Below are positions 37,732 through 48,952 of a stretch of DNA of 64,000 bases, in pieces (the stretch's first letter is position 1; the number at the start of each line of letters is the position of its first letter). Location of the stretch: assembly GCA_963787415.1 (NCBI GenBank), contig CAWBCO010000007.1:186001-250000 (forward strand). Direction: 5' to 3'. The translations under genes and the position numbers were made by a program. The notes beneath the pieces were generated by a model, which was not told where the DNA came from, searched no databases, and was given only the letters and a program-made list of their open reading frames with translations. The stretch comes from CAVUWL01 sp963787415 (GTDB lineage: Bacteria; Actinomycetota; Thermoleophilia; Solirubrobacterales; 70-9).

Positions 37732-40700
37732 TTCTTGCTCCTAGGGTGGTTGATATGTCGGTTGTGGCGGCTCTTACTGTGGCCTTTGCGCCCGTGGTGC
37801 GCTCTTTTGTGGTGGGGATGGTTGACTGTCGTGTCGAAATTGCCGAGATTACCGAGGTCGGCGCCAGTGCCTTCCTGGGGCGAGGTCGCGGGCGCGCTGC
37901 CCGGTCCGGCGCACTCATCGGCGGCGGCACAGGGCGCCGGAGATGGCGGTTCGGAAAAACCTCCGTCGGTGCGGGCATCGTAGAACTTGAGCGAGCTGCC
38001 GTTTCGGTCCTTCGGGACCAGCGTTTCGTAGGTGGAGAAGTAGGCATCGGTTCCATTTGCACTGACTCCAATCAGGCCAACCTCAGAAAGATTTGAAGAA
38101 CTGCCCACAGTGATTCCGCGTTCCCTAGAGCCCGTTCCAGAGGAGATCAAGTAGGAGCGACCGTCGACGAACTCATAGATATCGCGAATGCCATCGGTGT
38201 CCTGAGAGACCAGCGGGTCGGCGGTGCTGAAAAAGGTCCGGCCATCGTTGGTCATGAAGAGTCCGTTGTCGCTGGCTTCCACGTTAGATGTCGGGAGGAC
38301 GCCATCGGGGATACAGGAGACGCAGCGAATGGCTTCCGTCGCCGGTTCATAGGTATACATCTCGCTGTAGCCCGCGTTGTCGTAGGACGTGACCTGGCTC
38401 GCTGTAAGGAACGCCATGTGCGAGTCTTCGGGCGAGACTTGGATCCTGTCGATCGGCCCCTGTAAGGTAGTCACGTACTTTACTTCGCCGGCTCGATAAT
38501 CGTAGAGATTTCGCTGTCCGAGAATCCCCTTTGCGCCGTCGAGCTGCTGGGGGGAGTAGAAATAGATGTCGCCGCTTAAGGCGGCGATGAAGTTATCGGA
38601 GTGCCCGTTACCGCCCAGGCCCGAGTAAAGGATGGAGGTGGGGTCTTCGAGCTCTGAGCTTGCGGCCGGGAGCGTAACCGCGCCGCATCCTGTGGTCCAC
38701 GAAGTAGCCGGGCATTCGGGGGTGCCGGTCCGGGCAGAGCCATTTGGCTTGGAGAGAAGAGTAAGTGGATGTCCTTTCAGTTCGCCTTGTTCGGACCACA
38801 TATAGAGGTTTTCAGTGAAGTCTTCATCTTCGGCATTGAGGTGGGCGTTTGAGGTGAAAAATACCTCGGAGGCATCGGGGGTCATGCCGACGTAGTGGAC
38901 ACCGTGTCCGAAGGCGATTTCGTAAGTGATCCCTCCCGTTCCACCGCCGACCCTCATGTACAGCTGAACAGCACCACCTTCGCCGGGTGTGGACATAAGG
39001 ACATGTGATCCATCGGTCGATGCGCCGTCGTAGGGGAAGTTGATGTATTCGGCCGATGAGTTAATTGGCGTCCCATTCGCCTTCTTGGAGATGACCTGAA
39101 CCGAATTTTTAACTATGTCGTCATCATAGGCTGATCCGGGGGCTTTGGTCAGCGCTTCGGAGCCGAAGGGCAGGGGCGCGGTCGAGGAGAAGAAGTAGTG
39201 GTTGAATTCCGGCGAGGGCTGCTCGGCGCCAATCATCGTTTCTCCTCGCTCTTCCCCGCACAGTTCCTGTTCTTTTTCTTCTTCAGCACGTCCTTTGTCG
39301 ATCCGATGTCCCATCCCACAGGGGTATGTGGCGAGGTCGGTCGGCAGGCGTCCGAGGGAGTTACCTTCGGAGTCCCACAGAAACGGCGCATAAGAGCCAG
39401 GGCCAGCAAATTGACCTCGCGCATAGTTATAGGGATCGGCCCAGTCCATGAACCGATCCATGGTGAGATCAGTGATCGCGCCAGAAGGCGAACCTTCGAT
39501 GCCTAGGGCGTAGCCGGGCTCATTCGGTGGGCCATTATCCTCGAGCCTCTGAGTGCCGGGGATACCGACATAGTGGGTTACCCAACCCGAGTCGGTGCGG
39601 GTGGAGACATAGAGGTCACCCATGGCTGCTGGTGGGTCTCCCCCGGCTTCGGAAATTTTACCCAAGATACCGCCGAAGGCAAAGCGCGAAGGATTGTCGG
39701 CGAGCGAGGACTGTGGCCCCTCAGCTAGGAGAATGGTCCCGTCGGCGTTTCCGGGCGAGACGAGCTCGTAGGCACGGCAATCGGGGAGGAACTCTGCGCC
39801 GGACTGCTGGCGCAGGTGAGCGTTGGGACAACTGGGTGGAAAGAAGTTGAAGCTCTGGTCTTCGGTAGCGGCGGTTCCAAAAGGATTTTCGGCGACAAGA
39901 CGAAAGTGATAGACGACGTCCTTTTGGAGCCCTTCTAGGTGGACGCCGAGGGCCTGATTTGCGCTGAGTGAGCCGATATCTTCTTCGGGAAGACCTGCGG
40001 CGTGAGGACAAGGTGCGCTTTGACCGTAACTGGTCGTGGTGCCGTATTCGAAGCGGCATTTCGTCTCGCCCCCGTTGGGGTTGACGTTGGCTTTCAAATC
40101 AGCTGTCGTTTCGGTCAGGTTGCTCGAGGAGAGGCCCTTCGCCGTGGGTGGCTGAAGTTCGAGGGTCCGGGCTGACATTTCGGTGGTGCCGTTTTCGTTG
40201 CCGACGAGAACGCGGTAGTGGTAGACGGCACCCGGAGTGAGGCCTGAGACGTCGGCGCTGACCGAGAAGGGAGCGGAACCAGAATACGGAAGCGCCTGTT
40301 CGCAGGCGACGTTGTGCCCGGCTTCGAACGGATTGGCAGCCGCTGGTTTGTATTCGGCTTCCTCAACATATTCGAAATTGCAGCTTTTGATTTCACCGCC
40401 GCCGCGAGGATCGACTTCGGCGTTGAGGGTTGCGGAAGCTTCGGTGGGAGAGACCTTGATGGCGCCGGAGATCCCAGGGTAGGTCACCCTGGGGAGGATG
40501 AAGGTCGGGCTGAAGATGTCGATTGCGTTGCCGGCCGAGGCGTAGAGGAATCCCTCCGAGTTGACAGCGACGTAGCTGAGTCCTACGAAAGGAGTTTCTT
40601 CGGAAGGCCCGATACCTGTTATCTGACCGAGGTAGGAGCCGGACGAATCGAATTCGTCGATAGCATTGCCGTCGGTAACAACCAGGTCGGCAGTGGTAGG

Positions 40701-41508
40701 ATCTACGGCGAGGCTGAAAGGGTTGAATTCCGCCCCGGGCACTTCGCTGCCAGAGATTTCGCGGAGGAATTCGCCGCTGGGTTCGAACTCGTCGACCCCG
40801 TGGGAGTCGGCGACGTAGAGTTCTCCGTGCGGGCCGACGGCGACGGCGTGGGGAGAGGTGAAAGAACCCGACGGGGTACCGGTGAGCTTGTTGGCTTTGA
40901 TATAGGTGGGGGGATTGGCTTCGTCATAGCGGGGAAAGTCGAAGGTTCCCCGCTTTCACTGAGCAGTTCCACGATATTCGATGGTTCACCACCTTCAAGC
41001 GGGCGGCGCGTGAGATAAAGGCGGCCGGCGGTGGGGCCAGGCGAGTGGTCTGGCAACACCGAGTTGTCGGCGGCGATCGCCATGTGACCTTCCCTGACGA
41101 AAGTCTTTTCGGGAATAGCGGGCCGGTGGCGCTGTAAGCACTGACCGTACTCTGGTAAGTGTCCGGAACATAGAGGACATCGTTGGAGTGATCGGCGGCA
41201 ATCGAACCCTCGATGCGCGAACCACCGAATATCTGCACTGGAGGCCTTTCGCCCAATGGGTTGAACTCCGAGATCGGCAGGCCGCATCCGCCGGAGCATG
41301 GGTCTACCCAAATTCGGTTAGCGGAATCGATTGCGAGCGGTTCAGGCTGGCCGGCGGCAAGCTGCGATTCATAGGTGCGGGGGAGGTACGAATTAGCCGA
41401 GGCGGAAGTGACGACGCAGAGGAACAAAACAATGCCGAGTGCCAGCCCCGCCAGGGCGGAGGCGAGACGGCGGGGCAGTGGGTTGAAGTGCGTCGGTAAG
41501 GTCGGCAT
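37728..41508 (-). pseudogene. B1: giant secreted NHL/Fn3/TolB-like protein, frameshifted near N-terminus
   Basis: ATG 41508 opens a signal peptide (LASALAGLALGIVLFLCVVTSA in pieces: LASALAGLALG, then IVLFLCVVTSASA). NHL-like repeats follow (PLAIDSANRIWVDPCSG, SLAVDPTTADLVVTDGNAID), then Fn3-like modules with VYHYRVLVGNENGT and VYHFRLVAENPFGT, CPNAHLRQQSG and LPDCRAYELVSPGN, and a long TolB-like region with MYTYEPATEAIRCVSCIPDG and FFSTADPLVSQDTDG. The C-terminus is rich in His, Lys and Arg (HHKRAHHGRKGHSK). Two apparent frameshifts (near 41.13 and 40.95 kb) break the first 190 residues; the remaining frame of more than 1,000 residues is clean. No strong ribosome-binding site precedes ATG 41508. 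It is first in the B1-A1-B2-A2 operon. Confidence 0.75.
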
Positions 41509-41603
41509 TGGTTGCTGAAGTGAATGGTTTGTTTGTGGTTTGGTTTGACGTGGCGTGGGTTGCGCGCCCTGGGGCTGGTGCCCCCGGGCGCGTTAGGTAA
41601 GAC

Positions 41604-42375
41604 TCAGGGTTCGACCGGAGCGGTCACAGCCCAGGTGCCGTGTGCTTGGATCGGGCCTTCGGGTAATTCTTCGAGCTTTTTAAAGTGGAGGTAGAAACCC
41701 CATTGTGCGGCTTCTTCTTCGCCACCGCCCGTCTGAACCCCAGTCGGTTCCGTCTTTTTACCCAGATGTCCTCCTGGGCCTTCGTAGACACAGAGAGCGC
41801 CCGCCGGAGCAGTTGGTTGTTCGAAGCTGCCGGCGCAGCCGCCCACATCTTGACCGTTGGGGTTGTATTGGGCTTGGCCTTCGGCGATTCCCTCTTTCGG
41901 GTAGAGGTTCGGACCCAAGTGGAATCGGAAACGAGACAGCGGACCCCACAACATCGCTGAAAGCGTGCGCGCCCTTTTCATATGCGAATGACCAGGTGCC
42001 GGTCTCGGTCTTGCCGGGGGGGAGGGTTTCGGGATATTTGGCGGGGTTGCCTTCGCAGGCTTCTGCTTTCTGACTACCGACGGTGAACCTGGCGCCCGCC
42101 TGGCCGTTGGCGCATTCGCCATCGCTCAGCGCCGTGACTTTGACGCTTTCTCCGTTGGATCCGTTGGTGCCGTTGGTGCCGGCGGAACCTGTCTGGCCGG
42201 CAAGACCGGCAGGGCCCTGGGGGCCGGTCTTGCCGGTCTTGCCGCGAGGTCCGGCCTTGGAGACGGTGGCGGAGTGGCTCGCAGCGTAAGCGCCGCCGCC
42301 GAGTGCAAGGACGAGGGCGACTACCGAGAGAGCCAAGCCGGCGGTGCCGAATTGGTCGTGGAGCTTGGCGAACAT
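41604..42375 (-). pseudogene. Secreted collagen-like repeat protein, one frameshift
   Basis: ATG 42375 follows AGGAGA by 9 nt. The protein starts MFAKLHDQFGTAGLALSVVA, a signal or anchor segment, then Gly-X-Y collagen-like triplets (GPRGKTGKTGPQGPAGLAGQ onward, about residues 44-80), then a C-terminal globular part with paired cysteines (GECANGQ, EACEGNP). Near 41.91 kb the frame changes by one base to a continuation with LGPNLYPKEGIAEGQAQYNPNG, GGCAGSFEQPTAPAGALC and WGFYLHFKKLEELPEG. Collagen-like exported proteins with this N-terminus appear to be common in related actinobacteria. The exact role is unknown. It precedes B1 on the same strand with a 95-bp gap. Confidence 0.65.
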
Positions 42376-44051
42376 CAGATTGCTTCTCCTTGCATAACGC
42401 CCGCCGGTATAGGCTCGGCCGGCCTGGTTGACTTGAACTGGTCGATATGGCCGGCACGGAAATCTGCGTCCGCGACGAATAGTGCGAAATTGTCGGTGTT
42501 TGGGGTATGTCCCCCTCGCCTGAATGGGACGCGGCTCATGGACACCGACGACGAAAAACAGCTGTGGGCGACCCCGAACTCGGGAGCGAGAAGCGACACG
42601 TGCCTGACGGAGGCGCCCTCGCTGTTGAGAGCGGGCGTCCGGAGATTCGGGGCTCCGTTTCCGTCGTTGGCCAGAGAGCTGGGACGAGCGCAATCTTGGA
42701 AGCTATTGGCCATCACTTGAAGGTGCCGGGCCTTGAAGAAGCACAACGAAATGGCACAGCCGGGGTGGCTTGACCAGAGGTGAAGGAGGCGAACGCGCGG
42801 GACGGAGCGTGGTCGGTGGACACCCGCGTCGCATCGTGTGACGAAGTGTCCGCAGCAACCCACTCAAATAGATCGGCAGGGCACTTTGACGAGAAGGAAG
42901 AGACGGGACGGAAGGTGGGCGGAGAGGCGAGGCGCCCTGCCGATCTATTTGAATCATCGGCCGCGGTCGCTGTCAAACCACGCCTCAGAAATTCCGTCCG
43001 CGTGCTCAGCTCCCGCTCTCTCGTGCTATTGACACCAGGAAATCTCGCTCGGTCGGTCCCCCGTCCGCCGCCGGCGCCTGGGCTGATCTTGCTGCCGTCG
43101 CGCTGTTCGAAGCTCTGGACCTCGAGGGTGACGACAAATGCTTTGCCGCTCGCTCGCCACAACTGTTCGGCTTTGCTCCTCATACACGCTTCGCCTTCGC
43201 GCGCTGCGCAGAAGAACGGAATTGCGACTGCTTGGACACTCCCCATAGCTGAACCTCGCGGCGCCTTGGGGAGGCTCGCGACGTCGAGGCTTGATGTTTC
43301 GAAAAAGTGGGACGAGCGGCGATTGGCGGCCCTTGCCGCGGAGCCAGGACAGCCTCCAGCGGCGGCGGCGGGATCGTTCGCGCCGCTCGTCATTGAGTAA
43401 CCCCCAGGGAAAAGGCCTCCGGTCCGCCGTCAGCCAGGGAGGGAAGACGGACGCAGATTGGAATTCGTTTCAAGGCCGTCTCCACAAGCGGTAGGAACAG
43501 CGGAGTGCCTTGAATGCTTCGCCGTTGGTTCTCAGCCCGAAGACGCAGCTGCCGACAGGCGTTTCCGGCGCTGCGCTGATCACGGTTGGGATTGCAGCTA
43601 CCAAAACCGTGCTGCGACTCCGACAGATCCAGCAAAACCCGGCAGGGAGTCGGGCCCTTGCGTCGCCCCTATAACCCCCACTAGCTCTTGTCCCCCATCT
43701 TCATCGCTTCGGCGCCCTCCGGCGCTCCCAGTAGTGAATAGGCAACATGCTCCTCTTCGAAGAAACATGCTGCTGTAATTCCTAAGCGCTATAGAAACAC
43801 CTTGCTACGCATTTGTCAAGTCCGAGCTAGTGCGCAAGAATGAACCTTCGCAGGATGGAGGCCGGAAGTGCCTGAATTTGCGGGTAAAGTCATCGCCTAA
43901 GGTCAACCTGAAGGGACGTGCCGACACGGAGTCGGCGAGACACATGAATACTGAAAAGGCGCTAGATCTGAAACAGCCGGTTACAGGAGAAGCTGCGGGT
44001 CGTTTGGAGGCCGCAAAGCCGGACCAGTCCGAGCTATATCGTCGTGCCGCG
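42376..44051. other. Long stretch without a supported gene
   Basis: About 1.7 kb between the collagen-like gene and the TetR gene. Open frames on both strands lack domain-like features or start signals. It contains a 19-bp perfect inverted repeat (42864-42882 and 42934-42952). The last 220 bp are open in the TetR frame back to GTG 43830, so a longer TetR N-terminus is possible. Otherwise it may be the shared upstream region of two divergent units, or decayed DNA. Confidence 0.5.
42864..42952. repeat. 19-bp perfect inverted repeat with 51-bp spacer
   Basis: TCAAATAGATCGGCAGGGC at 42864-42882 is exactly complementary to 42934-42952. The 89-bp unit could form a large hairpin or be a miniature transposable element relic. 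I see no target duplication at its edges. Confidence 0.7.
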
Positions 44052-45140
44052 ATGGTGATTACGCCTTGGGGGGACTCGAACACGCTGCTCGATCAGAAGC
44101 TGCCGCCCGGGAGGGCAACTCCGGCCGAGGCCGTGCGCGACAACCAGCGAAAGCGTCTCTTCGCGGCCCTGGTGGCAGCGGTTGAGGCAAAAGGCTACGA
44201 ACGCGCCCGGGTCGCCGATCTACTGACCCTTTCCGGGGTCTCGCGCAGGGCGTTTTACGAACTCTTCTCAAGCAAGCAGGACTGCCTGTTGGAGGCGGTG
44301 GAAGCGCTGATCGAATTGACGATCGTCCCGGTGCTGAGCGCGATCGACAAACCGCCGGGGATGGAGAGGGCGCGAGATGCTTTCGGCGCCTTCATTGAGT
44401 CTGTTACAGCGCAGCCGGCGGCGGCCAGAATGTGCGTCGTTGAGATCTACGCGGCGGGGCCAAAGGCGGTAGCGGTGGCCGACCGTGCGATGGACGCCGC
44501 CGCCAAGTTGATGCAGCAGGCGCTTGACCAGATGCCGGGAAGAGAGAGTATGCCGCCGGAGATCGCACGGGCGATGGTGGGAGGGCTGCGCAAGATCATG
44601 CACAAGCGCCTTTATCGCCACGAAGAGGCGGAGCTGCTGGAGCTGGTGCCAGAGATGTGGAATTGGGGGCTCACCTACCTTCCCCCTCCTCAACCCCTGA
44701 GGCGACCTCGAGGGCGGCGCCCACGACAGCCACGCCCGCTCGAGGACTACGAGCCGTCAGAGCGCATACTCCGTGCGCTCGCCGCGGCCGTTGCCGAGAA
44801 CGGCTACCCGGCGACGAAACTGTCGGAGATCGCCGCTCGGGCCTCGATTTCACTGAGCACCTTCTATGAGTATTTCGACGGCAAGGAGGAGGCGATGCGC
44901 GCAGCGGTGGACTCCGGCTCGGCGCAGATGCTCGCCGCGATGCTGCCCGCCTTCAGACGGGCCACGGACTGGCCGGAATCGATTCGGCTGACGTATGAGG
45001 CGATGTTCGCCTGGGCTGCCTCAGAGCCCGACTACGCGCAGCTTGGCGCGGTGGAGGTGTACGCGGCGGGCAGGCGTGCCCTGGAGCAGCGCGATCAGGT
45101 GATGGAGGGCCTCGAGGCCCTGCTCAGGCACCGGCTATGA
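44052..45140 (+). CDS. Tandem TetR-type transcriptional regulator, C-terminus frameshifted
   Basis: The protein contains two complete TetR units. The first DNA-binding domain is at about residues 33-80 (RVADLLTLSGVSRRAFYELF) with a ligand domain after it. The second is at about 237-285 (KLSEIAARASISLSTFYEYF), preceded by a basic linker RRPRGRRPRQPRP. ATG 44052 was chosen by the VITPWGDSNTLL start; GTG 43830 is a longer option. The frame stops at 45140, but the neighbouring frame continues GYELAPETSPIAAEAIGGAI and YALIYDQVKAGG to a stop at 45348, clearly the end of the second ligand domain. One base is therefore gained or lost near 45125-45131. The gene directly precedes the MMPL transporter gene, which it presumably represses. 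Confidence 0.82.
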   Translation: MVITPWGDSNTLLDQKLPPGRATPAEAVRDNQRKRLFAALVAAVEAKGYERARVADLLTLSGVSRRAFYELFSSKQDCLLEAVEALIELTIVPVLSAIDKPPGMERARDAFGAFIESVTAQPAAARMCVVEIYAAGPKAVAVADRAMDAAAKLMQQALDQMPGRESMPPEIARAMVGGLRKIMHKRLYRHEEAELLELVPEMWNWGLTYLPPPQPLRRPRGRRPRQPRPLEDYEPSERILRALAAAVAENGYPATKLSEIAARASISLSTFYEYFDGKEEAMRAAVDSGSAQMLAAMLPAFRRATDWPESIRLTYEAMFAWAASEPDYAQLGAVEVYAAGRRALEQRDQVMEGLEALLRHRL

Positions 45141-45366
45141 GCTTGCGCCGGAGACAAGCCCGATAGCCGCTGAGGCGATCGGCGGAGCGATCTACGCGCT
45201 GATCTATGACCAAGTGAAGGCCGGCGGGCCGGCGAGCCTGCCGCAGATCGGGCCGCTTGCCACCTACATCACCCTCGCACCGTTCTTGGGCGCAGAGGAA
45301 GCCTGCGCAGTGGCTAACCGAGACGGGCGAGGGCGCGAAGCCAGGTGACGCTCCCCCGCCGCGCCG

Positions 45367-48300
45367 GTGCGGGCGTTCGACAGGCGGCAAAAGGGGATTC
45401 CGGCAGCTCTTCGACATCCCCGCCTGGTCCTTGCCGTAACGCTCGTACTCGCAGATCGTCCTGGGAGGTCTCGGGATCGGGGTGGAGCAGCGGTTGAACC
45501 CGACGTCGCTGAGCATCCCCGGCACCGAGTCGGCACGCGGCGGCCAACTGTTCCACCCGCTACTTTGGCAACTCGACCCCATTTGCGATCCTCCTGCAGG
45601 GTCCGGGGCCGGCAATCGATCGACAGGGCCCGGGGCTGGTCAGGGCGCTGCGGGAGATGCCCGGGGTGGCGACGCTCTCCCCCTGGGACAGGGGCTCTGT
45701 AGCCAGGCTGCGGCCCTCGCCGCGCAAGGCGCTGATCCTGGTCGATTTCCAGGTTGGGCTTGGAGAAGCGATGCGCGAAACGGTGCCGCGACTCGAAGCC
45801 CTGCTGGCGCAACGGATCTCAGACTCCCGTGCGGGTGACCCAATCGAGCTTCGCCGGCGTGCTGAAGGCTCTTCAAGACGAAGCATTGGGTGCCACGGAG
45901 CGGGGTGAGCTGATCGCGGCGCCGTTGCTTCTGGTCGTGCTGCTGGTGGTCTTCGGATCGCCGGTCGCGGCGGTTGATCCCGCTGCTCTTCGGCGCGATG
46001 ACGGTAATGGTGGGACGGGGGGTGCTCGACCTGCTCGCCTCGTTGACGACAATCGATGGGCTCTCGCTGATCGCCTGCACGATGTTCGGCCTCGCCCTAG
46101 GCGTCGACTACTCGCTGTTGATGGTCTCCCGCTTCCGCCAGGAGCTGGCGGACGGGGCGACGCCGATCGCCGCAGCCCATCGGACGCGGCAGACAGCCGG
46201 TAACACGACCGTACTTCGCCGGCTGCACACTGCTGCTGGCGATCCTCGCCTCGGCCGCCCTGCAGGCAGGCTCATTGCTGGTCTCATTGGCGCTGGCCCT
46301 GGCGGTAGTAACGGGCGATAAGCGTTGCGATCTCCTGGGCGGTTGTGCCGGCGGCGCTCCTCCTTTTGGGCGATAACGTCAATCGTTGGCGAATTGGCGG
46401 GAGGCAGGCCAAGCCCTCGCGCGTGATGGTGCATAGTCGGCGCTGCGCTGCGCCGGCCGGAGATTGGCGGTCGTGGTCGTCGTGCCTCTCCTTTTGCTCG
46501 CCGCTCCGGCGCTCGCCTTTAACACCGGGCGCTCCGGGCGTCAATGAGCTGGGGCCGGCAACCCGGCGCGCCAGAACGCGGAGCAGATCGATCGGGCGAT
46601 GGGACCGGGCTGGGATGCCACCTACACCGTGGTGGCGGCCAGCGAAAAAGGCACGATCGCCGAGCTCACACCGACTTGCCGCAATCGCGCAGTGGCAGCG
46701 GCGGGTCGCCGCTTGGCCCGGGGTGCAGGCGGTGATCGGTCCCGCTGCGCTCGCCCGCAAGGTGGCGCCACTGCGCACCTTTGCTGCGAAGCCTGCTCGG
46801 GCCGGCCGGCGCGAAGGGGAAGCTGCAGTCCGTGCGCCGCCTCGGGCCCAACCTGGGACGGGCAGCAAAAGGAGTTTCCGCATTACGCAGAGGGTTGGCG
46901 GCGGCGATCGCCGGGTCCGGACTGCTGGGCGCCGGGTCCGGGCGAGCCGAAGCTGGAGCAAATGCGATTTCGAGCGGCCTCGCCGCTGTGGCCGGCGGTG
47001 GCAAGCGTGCGGTCCAAGCCACTGCCCGCCTGGCGGCAGGCTCTCAGCGCGTGAACGATGCACAACGGCTCGCGCGCGTGGCGACGGTCGAGCTGGCGCT
47101 CGAACTGGATGGGCTGCTCGAAATCGTCAACGACAATGGCGTCCAAGACGCACGAGCACTCAGCTCTGACCTCAATCGGCAAGCGGCGAACCAGCCGAGC
47201 CTCGGAAACGACGCCTCTCTTGCGCACGAACTGCTTGATCACCTGATTGAGGCCAGGAACAATGCGCGACAGCTGAAGGCGACCGCGGCACAGCTTCACC
47301 ACGGACTCAGTCGACTAACGGTAGGCGGCTCGCGGCTAAGCCAGGGCGCGCGGCGCCTTGCCGGAGCTGCGGGATCTTTGACCAGTGGACTCAACCGCCT
47401 GAGCTTCGGATCCACGCAACTCGGCGGTGGCCTCTCACGGCTGACCGGGGGCATCGGAGCATTGCGCAGAGGACTCTCAGAAGGCTTTCACCGCTCCTAT
47501 CCTCTGCAGGCGGGCTTGGCAGGAGCCCAGCGGCGGGTCTCCGGCGAGGCCCGTGTCCTCGGCCGTGCCGCCTCAAGTCTGGACCGCTCCTCCCCGCACT
47601 TCTTTAACTCCGGCTATTTCGTCCTCTCGGCACTGGCTGGCGCGCCTGCGGCCCAGCGACGACAGATCGGCGAGACGATCAATCTTCAGCGTGGCGGCCA
47701 GGCGGCCCGGGTCCTGGTCGTACCCACCTACACCTTCAACAGCGCGGGCTCCGAAGCGTTGGAGCGACGGCTGATCGCAAGCGGCGAGCGTCTGGGGCGA
47801 AGGACAGGCCTTGAGGTCGGCGTGACCGGAGGAGCGGCCACGCTCAATGACTATGGCCAGGAAACGAGAGCGCGGCTGCCGCTGATCATCGGGGCCATCG
47901 TCCTCGCGGTCTTTCTGACGCTCGTGTTCATCCTGCGGGCTCCGCTTCTGGCAGGTCTTGTGGTTGCCCTCAACCTGCTCTCGGTAGGTGCGGCGATCGG
48001 AGTCGTAACGCTGCTGCTCGCGGTGCCGGCAGGCTATCCGCTTGGAGGACACAGCTATGTGGACACGGTCGGCGCGGCGGCGATCTTCGGTGTCACATTC
48101 GGGCTGTCGATCGATTACGCGGTATTCTTGCTGGCGAGGATGAGAGAGGGTTATGGGCGCGACGGCGACAACGCTGCTGCGGTCTTCTATGGCTTGGAGC
48201 GGACGGCGGGTGTGATCACCGGGGCGGCGGCGATCATGGCTGCGGTCTTCATCGTATTCGCGACTGCCCAGATCGCGACCATCAGCCAGATGGGGATCGG

Positions 48301-48457
48301 TCTGACAGTTGCCGTCGTGCTCGACGCCACGGTAGTTCGGATCATCCTGCTGCCGGCACTGATGCTTTTGCTCGGCGAGCGTGTTTGGTGGGTACCGGGA
48401 TTCCTTGACCGAGCGCTGCCGCATTGGGGAGCAGAGGGAGAGAGAGCAGGATCGTGA
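45367..48457 (+). pseudogene. MMPL/RND-family transporter, N-terminal half frameshifted
   Basis: The intact 3' part (from about 46781) encodes a coiled periplasmic region with repeated LSRLTGGIGALRRGL-like helices, FNSGYFVLSALAGAP, and the second MMPL membrane domain (LPLIIGAIVLAVFLTLVFIL, then GVTFGLSIDYAVFLLARMREG with the proton-relay Asp). The 5' half preserves the first domain in pieces spread over three frames: EQRLNPTSLSIPGTESARGG, LREMPGVATLSPWDRGS, and MFGLALGVDYSLLMVSRFRQE with the matching Asp. At least eight frame changes occur between 45.4 and 46.8 kb. MMPL proteins export lipids or lipid-linked compounds. It ends by GTGA overlap with P1 and follows the TetR gene. Confidence 0.78.
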
Positions 48458-48951
48458 GAAAACTGAGTTGGACCGCAGGCGCGGCCCTAGTCTGCTTGGC
48501 AGTAGCGACAGGGGTGGGAAATGCCGATGTCCCGACGTCTGCGTCCGTCGAACGCGCAGCCTACGTCAAGCAACTGGAGGCAATTTGCGCGCCGGGAGCA
48601 GAAGCTACGCGCCGGGTTGTAAAAGGGGTGCGCGCGAACGTGCAAAGGGGTCTTTTGAAGCGCGCGGCCGGACAATTCGCCCGCGCAAGCCAAATCTTTG
48701 GGGGTACGGTGAAGCGAATCGGCCTCGTGCCTCGACCAAACGCCGAAAAGCCGACCCTGGCGCGATGGTTCATCGACCTGAATCTGCAGGAGTCCTATCT
48801 CAAGAAGATCGCGCTCGCGCTACGAACCGGCGAAAAGATCAGAGCGCAGGGCTATGAGGCCCGCTTCGTCCACTACGGAAACGTCGGCAACAACGTGGTG
48901 CTCACCTTCGAATTCCATTCCTGTCGGTTCGATCCGACCAGGTTTGGTTGA
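48454..48951 (+). CDS. P1: small exported protein coupled to MMPL
   Basis: The 165-residue protein has an N-terminal signal peptide (LSWTAGAALVCLAVATGVG) and a helical body with two Cys: EAICAPGAE near residue 42 and FEFHSCRF near the end. In between are QFARASQIFGGTVKRIGLVP and LARWFIDLNLQESYLKKIAL. No named family is recognised. GTG 48454 lies in the stop of the MMPL gene (GTGA) and its own stop lies at the start of P2, so the three are coupled. A truncated paralogue lies at 56304-56600 next to a P2 paralogue, so P1 and P2 form a recurring pair. A role as an accessory of lipid export is inference. Confidence 0.75.
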   Translation: MRKLSWTAGAALVCLAVATGVGNADVPTSASVERAAYVKQLEAICAPGAEATRRVVKGVRANVQRGLLKRAAGQFARASQIFGGTVKRIGLVPRPNAEKPTLARWFIDLNLQESYLKKIALALRTGEKIRAQGYEARFVHYGNVGNNVVLTFEFHSCRFDPTRFG

Positions 48952-48952
48952 T

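Noticed and set aside
42713..43393. Minus-strand open frame of 226 residues in the gene-poor region
   Set aside because: It has no signal, domain or start signal and is crossed by the inverted repeat; an equal plus-strand frame exists. Left as non-coding.
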